In this document: in pieces, positions 7,894-17,016 of the stretch | Position numbering within the stretch: position 1 is the stretch's first letter | Layout: every line of letters starts with the position of its first letter | NCBI GenBank assembly: GCA_014728295.1 | Contig: WJLW01000070.1 | Coordinates: 1 to 64,000, forward strand | Direction: 5' to 3' | DNA: 64,000 nucleotides | Source: Chitinivibrionales bacterium | GTDB taxonomy: Bacteria; Fibrobacterota; Chitinivibrionia; Chitinivibrionales; WJKA01 | Position numbers and translations under genes: made by a program | Notes under the pieces: model-generated | Told to the model about the DNA's origin: nothing | Seen by the model: only the letters and a program-made list of their open reading frames with translations | The model's database searches: none

Positions 7894-10113
7894 TCACTGC
7901 CCGATTTGCAGGCACGTCCTGACCAGGCGGGCTTCTTCGTAGGTGGTGTGCGCCTGGGGGTGTTCGACGATTGTGCGAAGCGATGCAGTACCCAGCTTTC
8001 GGAACAGGCCTGTCAGCTTTTTCCGCTGCCCATCGCTGACGAAGCGTGAAATGTCGGCAACCTTGCGGTTTTTCACCAGCTCTTCGACATGGCCGTAGAT
8101 AGTTGACGGGCGCAACTCTCTTTGGTCGGCGATTTCGCCAATCGTAAAGCCTTCCTGCACCAGCTTGTATGTCTGGTCGGTAGTGTGTGTTACCCCGCGT
8201 CGAATTGTCGCCGGACGGGAAGACGCCGCGGAGCTGCTATCCAGACGTTGCTGAGCCGATGCCGGCGCCCCGGGGTGTGAGCTTACATACTCGTCAATCT
8301 CCCGCATGAAATCGGCTCCGTACCTGGCAAATTTTGCCTCACCCACCCCGTTGACCAGCAGCATTTCTTCTATTGACGAAGGAAACTTCTGCGCCATATC
8401 GTGCAGTGTTTTGTCGCTGAAAATGATATAGGGCGGAACCTCGTGCTCCCGGGCGAGGGTGCTGCGAAGCCGCCGGAGCCTTTCGAAGAGGGCTTCGTCA
8501 TAAACTCCTGCAGGCGTTTGTTTTGGCTTGCTGACAGATTTGGGTTCCTGTTTCCTGACGATTGAGAAGGGGTGCTCGCCCTTGAGAATGGCGTGTGCTC
8601 GGGAGCCGAGGCGCAGGGTGGGGTATTGATCCTGCGTCTGCTGAATCACTTCCTGGGCCAGCAGTTCGTCGACGATTGTCTTCCAGTACATTTTTTGTTT
8701 GTTTTTGCCGGAGCCGTAGGTTTTGATCCGGTCGTGATGCAATTTACGGATGCGAACAGTGTCCGCACCGGCCACGATGTCGATGATATGCCCGGCGCCA
8801 AAGCGTTGACCGGTGCGCACGATGGCCGAGAGAATTTTCTGCGCGTCAACCGTTCCGTCCACGGTTTCGACCGCTCCGTTGCAGACGTCACACGCATTGC
8901 AGGAGCCATGCGGATAATCTTCGTTGAAATGGGCAAGAATTGCCTTATGGCGACAGAGAAGCGTGCCGCCGTAATTGATCATGGTTTGCAGGGATGCGTG
9001 CAGGCGCTGGCGCTCGCGCTCATCGACTACCTGGTTGATGAAATGTGTGATTTTGGGTATGTCCCCGCGGCGGTAGAACAGCACGCATTCGGCCGGTTCG
9101 CCGTCACGTCCGGCCCGGCCGGTTTCCTGGTAGTAGCTTTCCATGTTTTTGGGTAAATCGCCGTGCAGGATGTAGCGGATATTTGATTTGTCAATGCCCA
9201 TGCCGAAGGCTATTGTGGCGACGACAACGGGGACTTCGTCCTTGTTGAATGCATCCTGATTGCGGGCGCGGATTGCATCATCCAGACCGGCATGATAAGC
9301 CAGCGCGGCCTGTCCGTTGGCTTGCAAAAATTCGGCTGTGGCTTCAACATCGGCTCGCGTGGTGCGGTAGATGATGCCGGCCTGATTTTCACGCTCCCTG
9401 ACGAAGCAGAGAAGCTGAGATTCAACGTCGTCTTTTTCTATTACCGAGTAGTTGAGATTTGGCCGGTCGAAGGAGGCCCGCACTATGCGGGGTTCCCGCA
9501 GGCGCAGGCGGGTGATGATATCATTCTGCACGCGCATCGTGGCGGTGGCGGTGAACGCGGCAATGGGAATGCGGGGAAACAGGTCGACGATACCGGCAAG
9601 GGCAAGGTAGTCAGGCCGGAAATCATGTCCCCATTCCGAGATGCAATGCGCTTCGTCTATGGCGATCAGGTTGACATCTGCGGACAGCAGCGTGTCGCGG
9701 AAAGAATCCATAGTAAATCGCTCGGGTGAGACATAGAGCAGATCGAGCTCGCTCCGGTTGAGTCTGCGCAGTGCGTCCCGGCGCAGGGGTTCGCCGATGG
9801 CGCTGTTGTAGCTTGCCGCGCGGATGCCGTTGTCGTTTGCGGCATCGACCTGGTCTTTCATCAACGAAAGCAGCGGACTGATGACGACACAGGCGCCGCG
9901 CCCCAGACAGGCCGGAAGTTGATAGCACAGTGACTTGCCGCCGCCGGTCGGCATGACGACGAAATTGTCACGCTTGTCAAGGATGCTCCGGACGATCTCG
10001 CGCTGGTGCGGGCGAAAGTCGCCGAAGCCGAAATATTTGTGCAGAGCTGCGGAAATTGCAGACTCATCAACGGGCGCCGAATCAATTGGATAGGTGGGTG
10101 CCGAAATACTCAT
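7894..10113 (-). CDS. recQ: ATP-dependent DNA helicase RecQ
   Basis: 739 residues from the ATG at 10113 (MSISAPTYPID), which has AAGGAG about 11 bases upstream and lies 50 bp after a promoter. A longer reading frame to 10311 runs through that promoter and is rejected. Visible in order: Walker A MPTGGGKS, DEAH box IDEAHCISEWGHDFRPDY, helicase C with GMGIDKSNIR and QETGRAGRDG, the RecQ zinc-binding cysteines (CRHKAIL...CNACDVC), a winged helix (RQC), an HRDC domain, and a C-terminal helix-turn-helix domain (FTIGEIADQRELRPSTIYGHVEEL). RecQ unwinds DNA 3' to 5' in recombination and fork repair. Confidence 0.95.
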   Translation of the reverse strand: MSISAPTYPIDSAPVDESAISAALHKYFGFGDFRPHQREIVRSILDKRDNFVVMPTGGGKSLCYQLPACLGRGACVVISPLLSLMKDQVDAANDNGIRAASYNSAIGEPLRRDALRRLNRSELDLLYVSPERFTMDSFRDTLLSADVNLIAIDEAHCISEWGHDFRPDYLALAGIVDLFPRIPIAAFTATATMRVQNDIITRLRLREPRIVRASFDRPNLNYSVIEKDDVESQLLCFVRERENQAGIIYRTTRADVEATAEFLQANGQAALAYHAGLDDAIRARNQDAFNKDEVPVVVATIAFGMGIDKSNIRYILHGDLPKNMESYYQETGRAGRDGEPAECVLFYRRGDIPKITHFINQVVDERERQRLHASLQTMINYGGTLLCRHKAILAHFNEDYPHGSCNACDVCNGAVETVDGTVDAQKILSAIVRTGQRFGAGHIIDIVAGADTVRIRKLHHDRIKTYGSGKNKQKMYWKTIVDELLAQEVIQQTQDQYPTLRLGSRAHAILKGEHPFSIVRKQEPKSVSKPKQTPAGVYDEALFERLRRLRSTLAREHEVPPYIIFSDKTLHDMAQKFPSSIEEMLLVNGVGEAKFARYGADFMREIDEYVSSHPGAPASAQQRLDSSSAASSRPATIRRGVTHTTDQTYKLVQEGFTIGEIADQRELRPSTIYGHVEELVKNRKVADISRFVSDGQRKKLTGLFRKLGTASLRTIVEHPQAHTTYEEARLVRTCLQIGQ

Positions 10114-10169
10114 GGCGTCTCTTGCTCCTTTTTTAGCCGGTATGGGTTTGGGAATCTCAGCTCTATGCG

Positions 10170-10199
10170 AATATATAAATCGGGGATGCGGCGTGTCAA
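10170..10199 (-). promoter_or_regulatory. sigma70 promoter of recQ
   Basis: On the minus strand TTGACA (10199-10194) is followed by 18 bases and TATATT (10175-10170), or by 16 bases and TATATA (10177-10172). Transcription should start near 10163, about 50 bases before the recQ ATG. The remaining sequence up to the end of gltD (10200-10384) shows no gene. Confidence 0.7.
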
Positions 10200-10384
10200 A
10201 ATTGACGTACGCGGGTGTGCAGGTGCGATGACCCTGGTTCGAAAGGGGGCGGTCGTGCAGCGGAATCAGTCGGCCTTTTTGGGGAAAACTGTGCTTCGGT
10301 ACCTTTCGCACGATCTGTGCGCTGGTTTTCGTCCCGGACGTCGACAGGATGGTGACGACAAGTGAGAATTAGTCCGCTACACAA

Positions 10385-11821
10385 TCACGTTGTTGCGGCT
10401 GCTTTTAGATGCATATCCGCCTGATGCGCCGCTTCGCGTCCGTGATAAATGGCCCGCACCACCAGTGAAGCGCCGATGTTGGCATCGCCTGCGGTGTAGA
10501 CTCCCGGTACGGATGTGGCATATTTTCCATCGGTCATGATATTGCCGCGCTGGTCGAACTCCACTCCCAGATCTTCCAGCAGCTTGCTGTGCTCGACATG
10601 CACGAAGCCCATTGCCAGAAAGACCCGATCGACGTTGAGTTCGAATTCCGAGCCCGGAACCTCGACCATTTTCGGTCGCGGGGAACCCTCGCTCTTCTGC
10701 CATTCGATGCGCTTGAAGTGCGCCGTCTCGACCCGCTTGTCACCGGAGAAATGCGTCGTCAGAATGTTCCAGTCGCGCTCGCATCCTTCTTCGTGCGAGC
10801 TTGACGTACGCAGGATCGAAGGCCATTGCGGCCATTGCGGATTCCAGGTTTCGCCCCAGTCCTGCGGTCTGGGCATGATCTCGAACTGGTGCACCTTCCC
10901 GGCGCCGTGACGATTCGAAGTTCCGACGCAATCCGATCCCGTATCGCCGCCGCCGATAACGAGTACGTTCCTGTCTTTGGCCGAGATAATCTGATTGAAT
11001 TCGAGATCGCCGGCAACGTATTTATTGTTGAGTGTCAGGAAATCCATCGCAAAGTGAATACCGTCAAGCTCGCGTCCGGGAACCTTCAAATCACGCGGCT
11101 CTCCCGCGCCCATGGTAAGGATGATGGCATCGAACATGCGTTTGAGGTACCGGGCCGACAAGTCTTCGCCAATCTTTACGTTGGCGGCAAATTCGACGCC
11201 TTCCGCTTTCATCTGGTCCAGGCGCCGGTCGATAATCCACTTTTCGAGTTTGAAGTCGGGTATGCCGTAGCGCAGAATACCGCCGATTTTGTCGGCCGAC
11301 TCAAAGAGCGTGACCTGGTGGCCGGCGCGACGTGCTTCCTGCGCGGCGGCCAGTCCGGCCGGTCCTGAACCGATTACCGCCACTTTTTTGCCGCTTTCGA
11401 ATCGCGGAGGACGCGGTACAACCCAGCCTTCCCGAAAAGCACGTTCGATGATGGCCAGCTCAAGTTGCTTGATCGTAATCGGCGCAGAATTAATGGCAAG
11501 CGTGCAAGACGTCTCGCAGGGCGCCGGACAGATGCGCCCCGTTATTTCGGGGAGGTTGTTGGTCAGTTCCAGACGTTCGTAGGCTTCTTTCCATTTGCCG
11601 CGGTAGACCAGGTCGTTCCACTCCGGGATCAGGTTATAAACCGGGCATCCGGAGGTATGGCAAAAGGGAATGCCGCAATCCATGCACCGTGCGCCCTGCC
11701 GCTGCAATTCTTCTTCGGGCTGCAGTACCACGAACTCTGTGTACTCTTTGAGGCGTTCCTCAACAGGCTTGTAGCCGGGCGCTTTGCGTTCGAATTCTAT
11801 AAAGCCGGTTTGTTTTCCCAT
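10385..11821 (-). CDS. gltD: Glutamate synthase (NADPH) small subunit
   Basis: 478 residues, the usual GltD length. N-terminal cysteine clusters that bind two [4Fe-4S] centres are visible (CMDCGIPFCHTSGCPVYN and CPAPCETSC). The FAD-binding GSGPAGLAAAQEARRAGH motif is near residue 150 and the NADPH-binding VIGGGDTGSDCVGTS near residue 290. It passes electrons from NADPH to the large subunit, which makes glutamate from 2-oxoglutarate and glutamine. Its ATG shares one base with the gltB stop (TAATG), so translation is coupled and the two form an operon. Confidence 0.96.
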   Translation of the reverse strand: MGKQTGFIEFERKAPGYKPVEERLKEYTEFVVLQPEEELQRQGARCMDCGIPFCHTSGCPVYNLIPEWNDLVYRGKWKEAYERLELTNNLPEITGRICPAPCETSCTLAINSAPITIKQLELAIIERAFREGWVVPRPPRFESGKKVAVIGSGPAGLAAAQEARRAGHQVTLFESADKIGGILRYGIPDFKLEKWIIDRRLDQMKAEGVEFAANVKIGEDLSARYLKRMFDAIILTMGAGEPRDLKVPGRELDGIHFAMDFLTLNNKYVAGDLEFNQIISAKDRNVLVIGGGDTGSDCVGTSNRHGAGKVHQFEIMPRPQDWGETWNPQWPQWPSILRTSSSHEEGCERDWNILTTHFSGDKRVETAHFKRIEWQKSEGSPRPKMVEVPGSEFELNVDRVFLAMGFVHVEHSKLLEDLGVEFDQRGNIMTDGKYATSVPGVYTAGDANIGASLVVRAIYHGREAAHQADMHLKAAATT

Positions 11822-14800
11822 TATCCGTATACCTCCTCGGTCACCGATTCGACCTCAGATCCTTTTTCCTGCTCTTCTTTGATGCGCTGCAAGGCCATGC
11901 GATAGTCAATCGGCATAATTTTGACAAAAAGCGGGAGCATCTCGTTCCAGTCTTTGAGAATGCGGGATGCATATTCACTGTTGGTATGGTGTATATGATT
12001 ATTGATGAGTTCGTATAATATTTGCTGATCGTCCTGCGTGATGACCGGCTCGATGTCAACCATTTCGAGGTTGCACTTGGTGTCGAACAACTGGTCTTCA
12101 TCCAGAATAAAGGCGATACCGCCCGACATGCCGGCCGCAAAGTTGACGCCGGTTCTGCCGAGTACCACGACAACCCCCCCGGTCATGTATTCGCAGCCGT
12201 GATCGCCGACGCCTTCCACGACCGCCTTGGCGCCGCTGTTGCGAACGGCGAAACGCTCGCCCGCCATGCCGTTAATGTAAACCTCGCCGGCGGTTGCGCC
12301 AAACAGGTTGACGTTACCGGTCATCATGTTATTCTGTGGACGGAAGGTCGCGTTCTTGTGCGGGTAGGCTATCAGCTTGCCGCCCGAAAGACCTTTGCCG
12401 AAGTAATCGTTGGCATCACCTTCAAGCTCGAAGGTTATGCCCGGCGCCAGGAAGGCGCCAAAACTCTGTCCGGCCGAGCCGGTGAATTTGACATGGATCG
12501 CAGAATCCGCAAGCCCCTTACTGCCGTAACGTTTTGATACCTCAGAGCTTAACGTTGCGCCAACGGTGCGATTACAATTGCGAATCGAAGCATACAGCTT
12601 CAACGGCTTTGCCTCCTCCAGTGCCTGCCTGCTTTTGGTTATCAGCTCAGGATCGAGACTGAGACCGAAGTCGTGCTCCTGCCTGCCGGTGCAGTATAGC
12701 GACGAGCCTTCGGGTGGCTTGGGCCTGCTCAGAATTCGTGAAAAGTCCAGCCCGTTGGCTTTCCAGTGCTCCAGGGCATCATTGACTTCAAGCACTTCCA
12801 CGTGTCCGATCATTTCATTGAAGGTGCGAAAACCAAGCTGTGCCATGTGCTCGCGTACATCCCGCGCAATGAACATCATGTGATTGACATGGTGCTCCGG
12901 TTTGCCCTGGAAAAGATGACGCAAACGCTCGTCTTGCGTGGCAACACCGACCGGACAGGTATTGAGATGACATTTGCGCATCATGATGCAGCCCATCGAA
13001 ATCAGCGATGCCGTGCCAAAACCAAATTCTTCGGCTCCCAGCAACGCGGCGACAACAACATCCCTGCCAGTGCGAAGCTGCCCGTCGGTCTGGACGCGGA
13101 TACGGTCGCGCAATTTGTTGAGGACCAGCGTCTGCTGGGTTTCGGCCAGACCGATCTCCCACGGGATGCCGGCATATTTGATCGACGAAACGGGAGAAGC
13201 GCCGGTACCGCCGTCATGTCCCGAGATCAGGACCATGTCGGCCTTGCCTTTTGCGACACCGGCGGCAACGGTTCCCACGCCCACTTCCGAAACAAGCTTG
13301 ACGGAAACCCGTGCCTGCGGGTTGGCATTTTTCAGGTCGAAAATCAGTTGCGCCAGATCTTCAATCGAATAAATATCATGATGCGGCGGCGGCGAGATGA
13401 GCATCACCCCCGGGGTTGAGTGTCGAACGCGGGCAATGACTTCGTTGACTTTGTGGCCGGGCAGTTGACCGCCTTCACCGGGCTTGGCGCCCTGCGCCAT
13501 TTTAATCTGCAGCTCGGATGAATTGATCAGGTAGTGACTGGTTACGCCGAATCGTCCCGACGCAACCTGCTTGACGGCGCTTCGGGCCAGATCGCCGTTG
13601 GGCAACGGTGTGTAACGGGCCTCATCCTCGCCGCCCTCGCCGGAGTTGCTCATTGCGCCCAGCCGGTTCATGGCAATGGCGATGGTCTCGTGCGCCTCTT
13701 TGCTGATCGAGCCGAATGACATCGCCGAAGAAACAAAACGCGTGACGATCGACTCCGCGGACTCTACCTCGTCAAGGGCAACCGGCGTGCGTTGCTTGAA
13801 CCGAAACAGACCCCGCAGGGTACAGAGGTTACGCGAATAGTCATTGATATGGTCGGCATACTTTTTGTAAACATCGTACGAGCCTTGCCGTATGGACGTA
13901 TGGATCATGGAAATAGCATCGGGTGTCAGCAGATGCTTTTCCGAGAAATTCCTGAAATGAATGTTGCCGCCCGAATCCAGCGAAAGATGCTCACGATCGA
14001 TATCCTCGAACGCGGCCGCATGGCGTTGCTCGGTTTCGCGCTGAATCTGCTCGATACCGATGCCTTCGATGCGGGAAGAGGTACCGGGGAAGTAGCGGTT
14101 GACTAATGCAGTGTTGAGACCGACTGCTTCGAAAATCTGCGCGCCGCGATAGCTGCGTATGGTCGAGACACCCATTTTCGACATGATTTTAAGCAGGCCC
14201 TTCTTGATGGCGGTAATGTAGTTCTCGAAGGCTTCCTGCGTTTTGAGATCGCCTGGAAGGGAGCCGTCCTCTTTGAGGTGCGATATCGTCTCGAAAGCCA
14301 GGTAGGGATTGATGGCGCTTGCCCCGAAGCCGACCAGTGTGGCAAAGTGCATCACATCCCGCGCCTCGCCGGTCTCAACCAGTAATCCCGAAAGCTGCCG
14401 CTTGCCTGCTCGCACCAGGTGGTGGTGTACCGCCGAGGACGCCAGCAGCGCCGGTATCGGCAGCATGCCCGCATCGACGTTGCGATCGGAGAGGATGATC
14501 AGCGAATAGCCTTCGTCAACTCTACGCTCAGTCTCTTTGCACAAATTATCAATGGCCGATTCCAATTCGCCTTTGCGGAAAAGTATAGGCAGTACCGTTG
14601 CCCGGTAGCTGTCGTCATCCATGCTGCGCAGCTTTTTCATGTCCTCATTGGTTACGACCGGATGCGGCAGCTTGAGTTGGTGGCAGTGCTGCGGCGCTTC
14701 ATCCAGCAGGTTGCCCTCGCGACCGATGAAACTCATCAGCGACATGACGAGATTTTCCCGATACGGATCGATGGGCGGGTTGGTGACCTGGGCAAACAGT

Positions 14801-16332
14801 TGCTTGAAATAATTGTACAGCAGTTGTGGCCGGTCGGAAAGCACCGCCAGCGCCTGATCGTTGCCCATCGAGCCAACCGGCTCCTGCGCATTGAGGGTCA
14901 TCGGCTCGATAATCATGGAGAGCTCTTCGCGGGTGTAGCCGAAAATTTTTTGCTTGCGCGGCAAATCCTCGATGTCGGGCTTGAAAGGAGTCGGCACCTG
15001 GAAAAGGCCCTTAAGCTCAATGCGATTTTTCTCGAGCCAGCGACGATAGGGTTTGCGGCGGGAAATCGTGGCCTTGATTTCGTTATCATAGACGATGCGG
15101 TTGTTGACCGTATCAACCAGCAGCATTTTGCCGGGCGCCAGGCGATCCTTTTTGACAACCTCTTCGGGCGGAACATCCAGCACACCCACTTCGGAAGCCA
15201 GGATGACTTTGCCGGATCTGGTAACATAAAATCTGACCGGACGCAAACCGTTGCGGTCGAGAGTTGCACCGATTTTCAAACCGTCGGTAAAGGCAACCGC
15301 CGCCGGGCCGTCCCAGGGCTCCATAATCGATGCATGATATTCATAAAAGGCGCGTTTATCCTGACTGATGTGGTAGCGGGGCCCGAACGCCTCGGGAATC
15401 ATCATCATCATCGAATGCTCGACCGACCGACCGCCGCGCGCCAGCAACTCCAGGGCATTATCGAGAATCGCCGAGTCACTGAGGATGGGATTGATAATGG
15501 GCAGCAGCTTGGAGATGCCCTCACCAAACAGCTCCGAAGAAAGTGATGACTCACGAGCTTTCATTTTGTTGATGTTACCGCGCAGGGTATTGATCTCGCC
15601 GTTGTGCGCGCAAAAACGAAAGGGCTGTGCCAGCGGCCATGAGGGGAACGTGTTGGTGCTGTAGCGTTGATGCACCAATGCCAGGCAACTCTGAAACTCA
15701 GGATCGGCAAGATCGGGGAAGAAGTGCTCGAACTGAGAGGCAACGAACATACCTTTATATACGATGGTGCGGCATGACAAAGAGCACACGTAGAAGTCTT
15801 CGAGCGAAAGCTGTCTCTGCACGGCCGCTTTTTCGAAGCAGCGTCTCAGCACAAAAAGCCGCCGCTCCAGATTGTCGCCGCTGAGGTCCGGGGACGAAAC
15901 AAACACCTGCATAAAACAAGGCATCGACTCGCGGGCCATTTCTCCAAGGTCTTCGGGGTGGACCGGGACTTCGCGCCAGGCCAGCAGCTCGAAGTGCTCC
16001 TGAGCAATGATTCGCTCCATCGCCGCAAGCAGTTCGTTGCGAACCGAGGTATCAGCCGGCATGAAAAGCATACCTACACCGTAGCGGTCTTTATCGGGTA
16101 AATCGGAACAGACTGAGGCAAAAAAGCCATGCGGAATTTGTGACAGCAATCCTGCGCCGTCGCCTGTTTTTTTATCTCCCCCGATCGCACCGCGATGCTC
16201 GAGGTTTTTGAGAATCTGGATGCCCTCGCTAATTATTGAATGTGAACTATGTCCATTAATGTTAGCTATAAAGCCGACGCCGCACGCGTCGTGTTCAAAG
16301 GCCGGGTCATAGAGACCTTGCTGGTTAATCAT
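11821..16332 (-). CDS. gltB: Glutamate synthase large subunit
   Basis: 1503 residues, full length. The Ntn amidotransferase nucleophile is Cys17 in HDACGVGFIANI, after a 16-residue propeptide that would be removed. The central and FMN domains follow, with the [3Fe-4S] cysteines in CIMMRKCHLNTCPVG, then the C-terminal beta-helix domain (GGVVVVLG, GMSGGIAF). With GltD and glutamine synthetase it forms the GS-GOGAT route of ammonium assimilation. GGAG lies 8 bases before the ATG. A sigma54 -24/-12 element lies upstream (16382-16396). It diverges from glnA across a 0.7-kb regulatory region. Confidence 0.97.
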   Translation of the reverse strand: MINQQGLYDPAFEHDACGVGFIANINGHSSHSIISEGIQILKNLEHRGAIGGDKKTGDGAGLLSQIPHGFFASVCSDLPDKDRYGVGMLFMPADTSVRNELLAAMERIIAQEHFELLAWREVPVHPEDLGEMARESMPCFMQVFVSSPDLSGDNLERRLFVLRRCFEKAAVQRQLSLEDFYVCSLSCRTIVYKGMFVASQFEHFFPDLADPEFQSCLALVHQRYSTNTFPSWPLAQPFRFCAHNGEINTLRGNINKMKARESSLSSELFGEGISKLLPIINPILSDSAILDNALELLARGGRSVEHSMMMMIPEAFGPRYHISQDKRAFYEYHASIMEPWDGPAAVAFTDGLKIGATLDRNGLRPVRFYVTRSGKVILASEVGVLDVPPEEVVKKDRLAPGKMLLVDTVNNRIVYDNEIKATISRRKPYRRWLEKNRIELKGLFQVPTPFKPDIEDLPRKQKIFGYTREELSMIIEPMTLNAQEPVGSMGNDQALAVLSDRPQLLYNYFKQLFAQVTNPPIDPYRENLVMSLMSFIGREGNLLDEAPQHCHQLKLPHPVVTNEDMKKLRSMDDDSYRATVLPILFRKGELESAIDNLCKETERRVDEGYSLIILSDRNVDAGMLPIPALLASSAVHHHLVRAGKRQLSGLLVETGEARDVMHFATLVGFGASAINPYLAFETISHLKEDGSLPGDLKTQEAFENYITAIKKGLLKIMSKMGVSTIRSYRGAQIFEAVGLNTALVNRYFPGTSSRIEGIGIEQIQRETEQRHAAAFEDIDREHLSLDSGGNIHFRNFSEKHLLTPDAISMIHTSIRQGSYDVYKKYADHINDYSRNLCTLRGLFRFKQRTPVALDEVESAESIVTRFVSSAMSFGSISKEAHETIAIAMNRLGAMSNSGEGGEDEARYTPLPNGDLARSAVKQVASGRFGVTSHYLINSSELQIKMAQGAKPGEGGQLPGHKVNEVIARVRHSTPGVMLISPPPHHDIYSIEDLAQLIFDLKNANPQARVSVKLVSEVGVGTVAAGVAKGKADMVLISGHDGGTGASPVSSIKYAGIPWEIGLAETQQTLVLNKLRDRIRVQTDGQLRTGRDVVVAALLGAEEFGFGTASLISMGCIMMRKCHLNTCPVGVATQDERLRHLFQGKPEHHVNHMMFIARDVREHMAQLGFRTFNEMIGHVEVLEVNDALEHWKANGLDFSRILSRPKPPEGSSLYCTGRQEHDFGLSLDPELITKSRQALEEAKPLKLYASIRNCNRTVGATLSSEVSKRYGSKGLADSAIHVKFTGSAGQSFGAFLAPGITFELEGDANDYFGKGLSGGKLIAYPHKNATFRPQNNMMTGNVNLFGATAGEVYINGMAGERFAVRNSGAKAVVEGVGDHGCEYMTGGVVVVLGRTGVNFAAGMSGGIAFILDEDQLFDTKCNLEMVDIEPVITQDDQQILYELINNHIHHTNSEYASRILKDWNEMLPLFVKIMPIDYRMALQRIKEEQEKGSEVESVTEEVYG

Positions 16333-16381
16333 AGGCTGTACTCCATATATTCTAATTGACGATCAGGCGCAAAACTGGAAA

Positions 16382-16396
16382 GCAAAGCACATGCCA
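16382..16396 (-). promoter_or_regulatory. sigma54 (-24/-12) promoter of gltBD
   Basis: On the minus strand TGGCATG, four bases, then TTGC: the GG and GC doublets are exactly 10 bases apart, as sigma54 RNA polymerase requires, and only one base departs from the TGGCAC/TTGC core. The expected start near 16371 gives a leader of about 40 bases to the gltB ATG at 16332. A second minus-strand TGGCACG (16458-16452) lacks the GC at -12. Confidence 0.65.
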
Positions 16397-16586
16397 TGCA
16401 GGCGCTCATTAATTCAAAGAAAAAGGAAATGCCGGGTTGTAGGTACATTTTCGTGCCATGTCGATAGCAATTTCATATGCTGTGCGTTAGTTCCAGCATT
16501 GCCCCCACAAAATATATGTCATGAAATTCATTTGCCCAATTTTTTACATGGTGAGCACGCTCCGGCACTTCTGTGCGGAACGAAAT

Positions 16587-16604
16587 TGTGTCACGAATGA
16601 CACA
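16587..16604. promoter_or_regulatory. Perfect 7-bp dyad in the gltB-glnA intergenic region
   Basis: TGTGTCA, four bases, TGACACA. It lies between the two divergent sigma54 promoters, about 190 bases upstream of the gltB promoter and 300 bases upstream of the glnA one. Position and symmetry suit an enhancer or repressor site; the bound protein is not known. Confidence 0.5.
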
Positions 16605-16732
16605 TCTTGTATATTTATTACGTGCGCGGCATGAGCCGGTTTGTGGCATACCTGAATGCCGGCGAGTATTTGCCGTAAGCCAGTGCGTTTGTGCAGCGAA
16701 ATGAGGGTTCGCTCTTCAGCTTGATGGACATT

Positions 16733-16791
16733 GGTACAAAATTGTTTCGCGATGTGCAACCTGGCACAATTTTGTACCGTCTTTTGTGCCA
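16733..16791. promoter_or_regulatory. Nested inverted repeats and TGGCACAA boxes upstream of glnA
   Basis: GGTACAAAATTGT (16733-16745) and ACAATTTTGTACC (16766-16778) are a perfect 13-bp inverted repeat with a 20-base spacer. Inside and overlapping it lies TGTGC-6-GCACA (16753-16768). TGGCACAA occurs at 16762-16769, inverted at 16784-16791, and again in the glnA promoter at 16907-16914. The block is 115 to 175 bases upstream of the glnA -24 element, a normal distance for sigma54 enhancer sites. Confidence 0.55.
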
Positions 16792-16906
16792 ATTTTATCA
16801 GCTTTCCCCCTGAGGGATACAAATTTGCGATGTATGATCAATGATTGAGCTTGAGACAGGCAAAATTAATGTGTTTTCGCCAATGGTCACAGCATATGGC
16901 ATGATT

Positions 16907-16921
16907 TGGCACAAATATAGC
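16907..16921 (+). promoter_or_regulatory. sigma54 (-24/-12) promoter of glnA
   Basis: TGGCAC at 16907-16912 and TAGC at 16918-16921, GG and GC 10 bases apart. One base differs from the TTGC of the -12 core. Transcription should begin near 16933, about 84 bases before the glnA ATG. The leader contains a small TTGCC/GGCAA hairpin. Confidence 0.6.
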
Positions 16922-17016
16922 TTGCTTGAATCACAAAAATGAATTGCCTGCACAGGGCAAAGAACAAATCGTCATGAAATTAACATTTAATCTCAATGAA
17001 TCCTCAGGAGGTAATC

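Noticed and set aside
8572-9156. 194-codon open frame antisense to recQ
   Set aside because: Lies wholly within conserved recQ coding sequence and has no independent support.
10200-10265. GGTTCGAAAG flanked by CCC and GGGG, resembling the T-arm of a tRNA
   Set aside because: No acceptor stem, D-arm or anticodon arm could be fitted upstream. The sequence lies in the recQ upstream region.
10114-10311. N-terminal extension of RecQ by 66 residues
   Set aside because: The extension spans a good sigma70 promoter, and the ATG at 10113 has its own ribosome binding site. The extension has no helicase similarity.
14419-15546. 375-codon open frame on the plus strand
   Set aside because: It is antisense to gltB, a clear full-length gene, and its translation shows no recognisable motif.
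16452-16458. Second minus-strand TGGCACG near gltB as a sigma54 promoter
   Set aside because: The GC at -12 is missing (TGTA instead of TTGC), whereas the element at 16382-16396 has both doublets.
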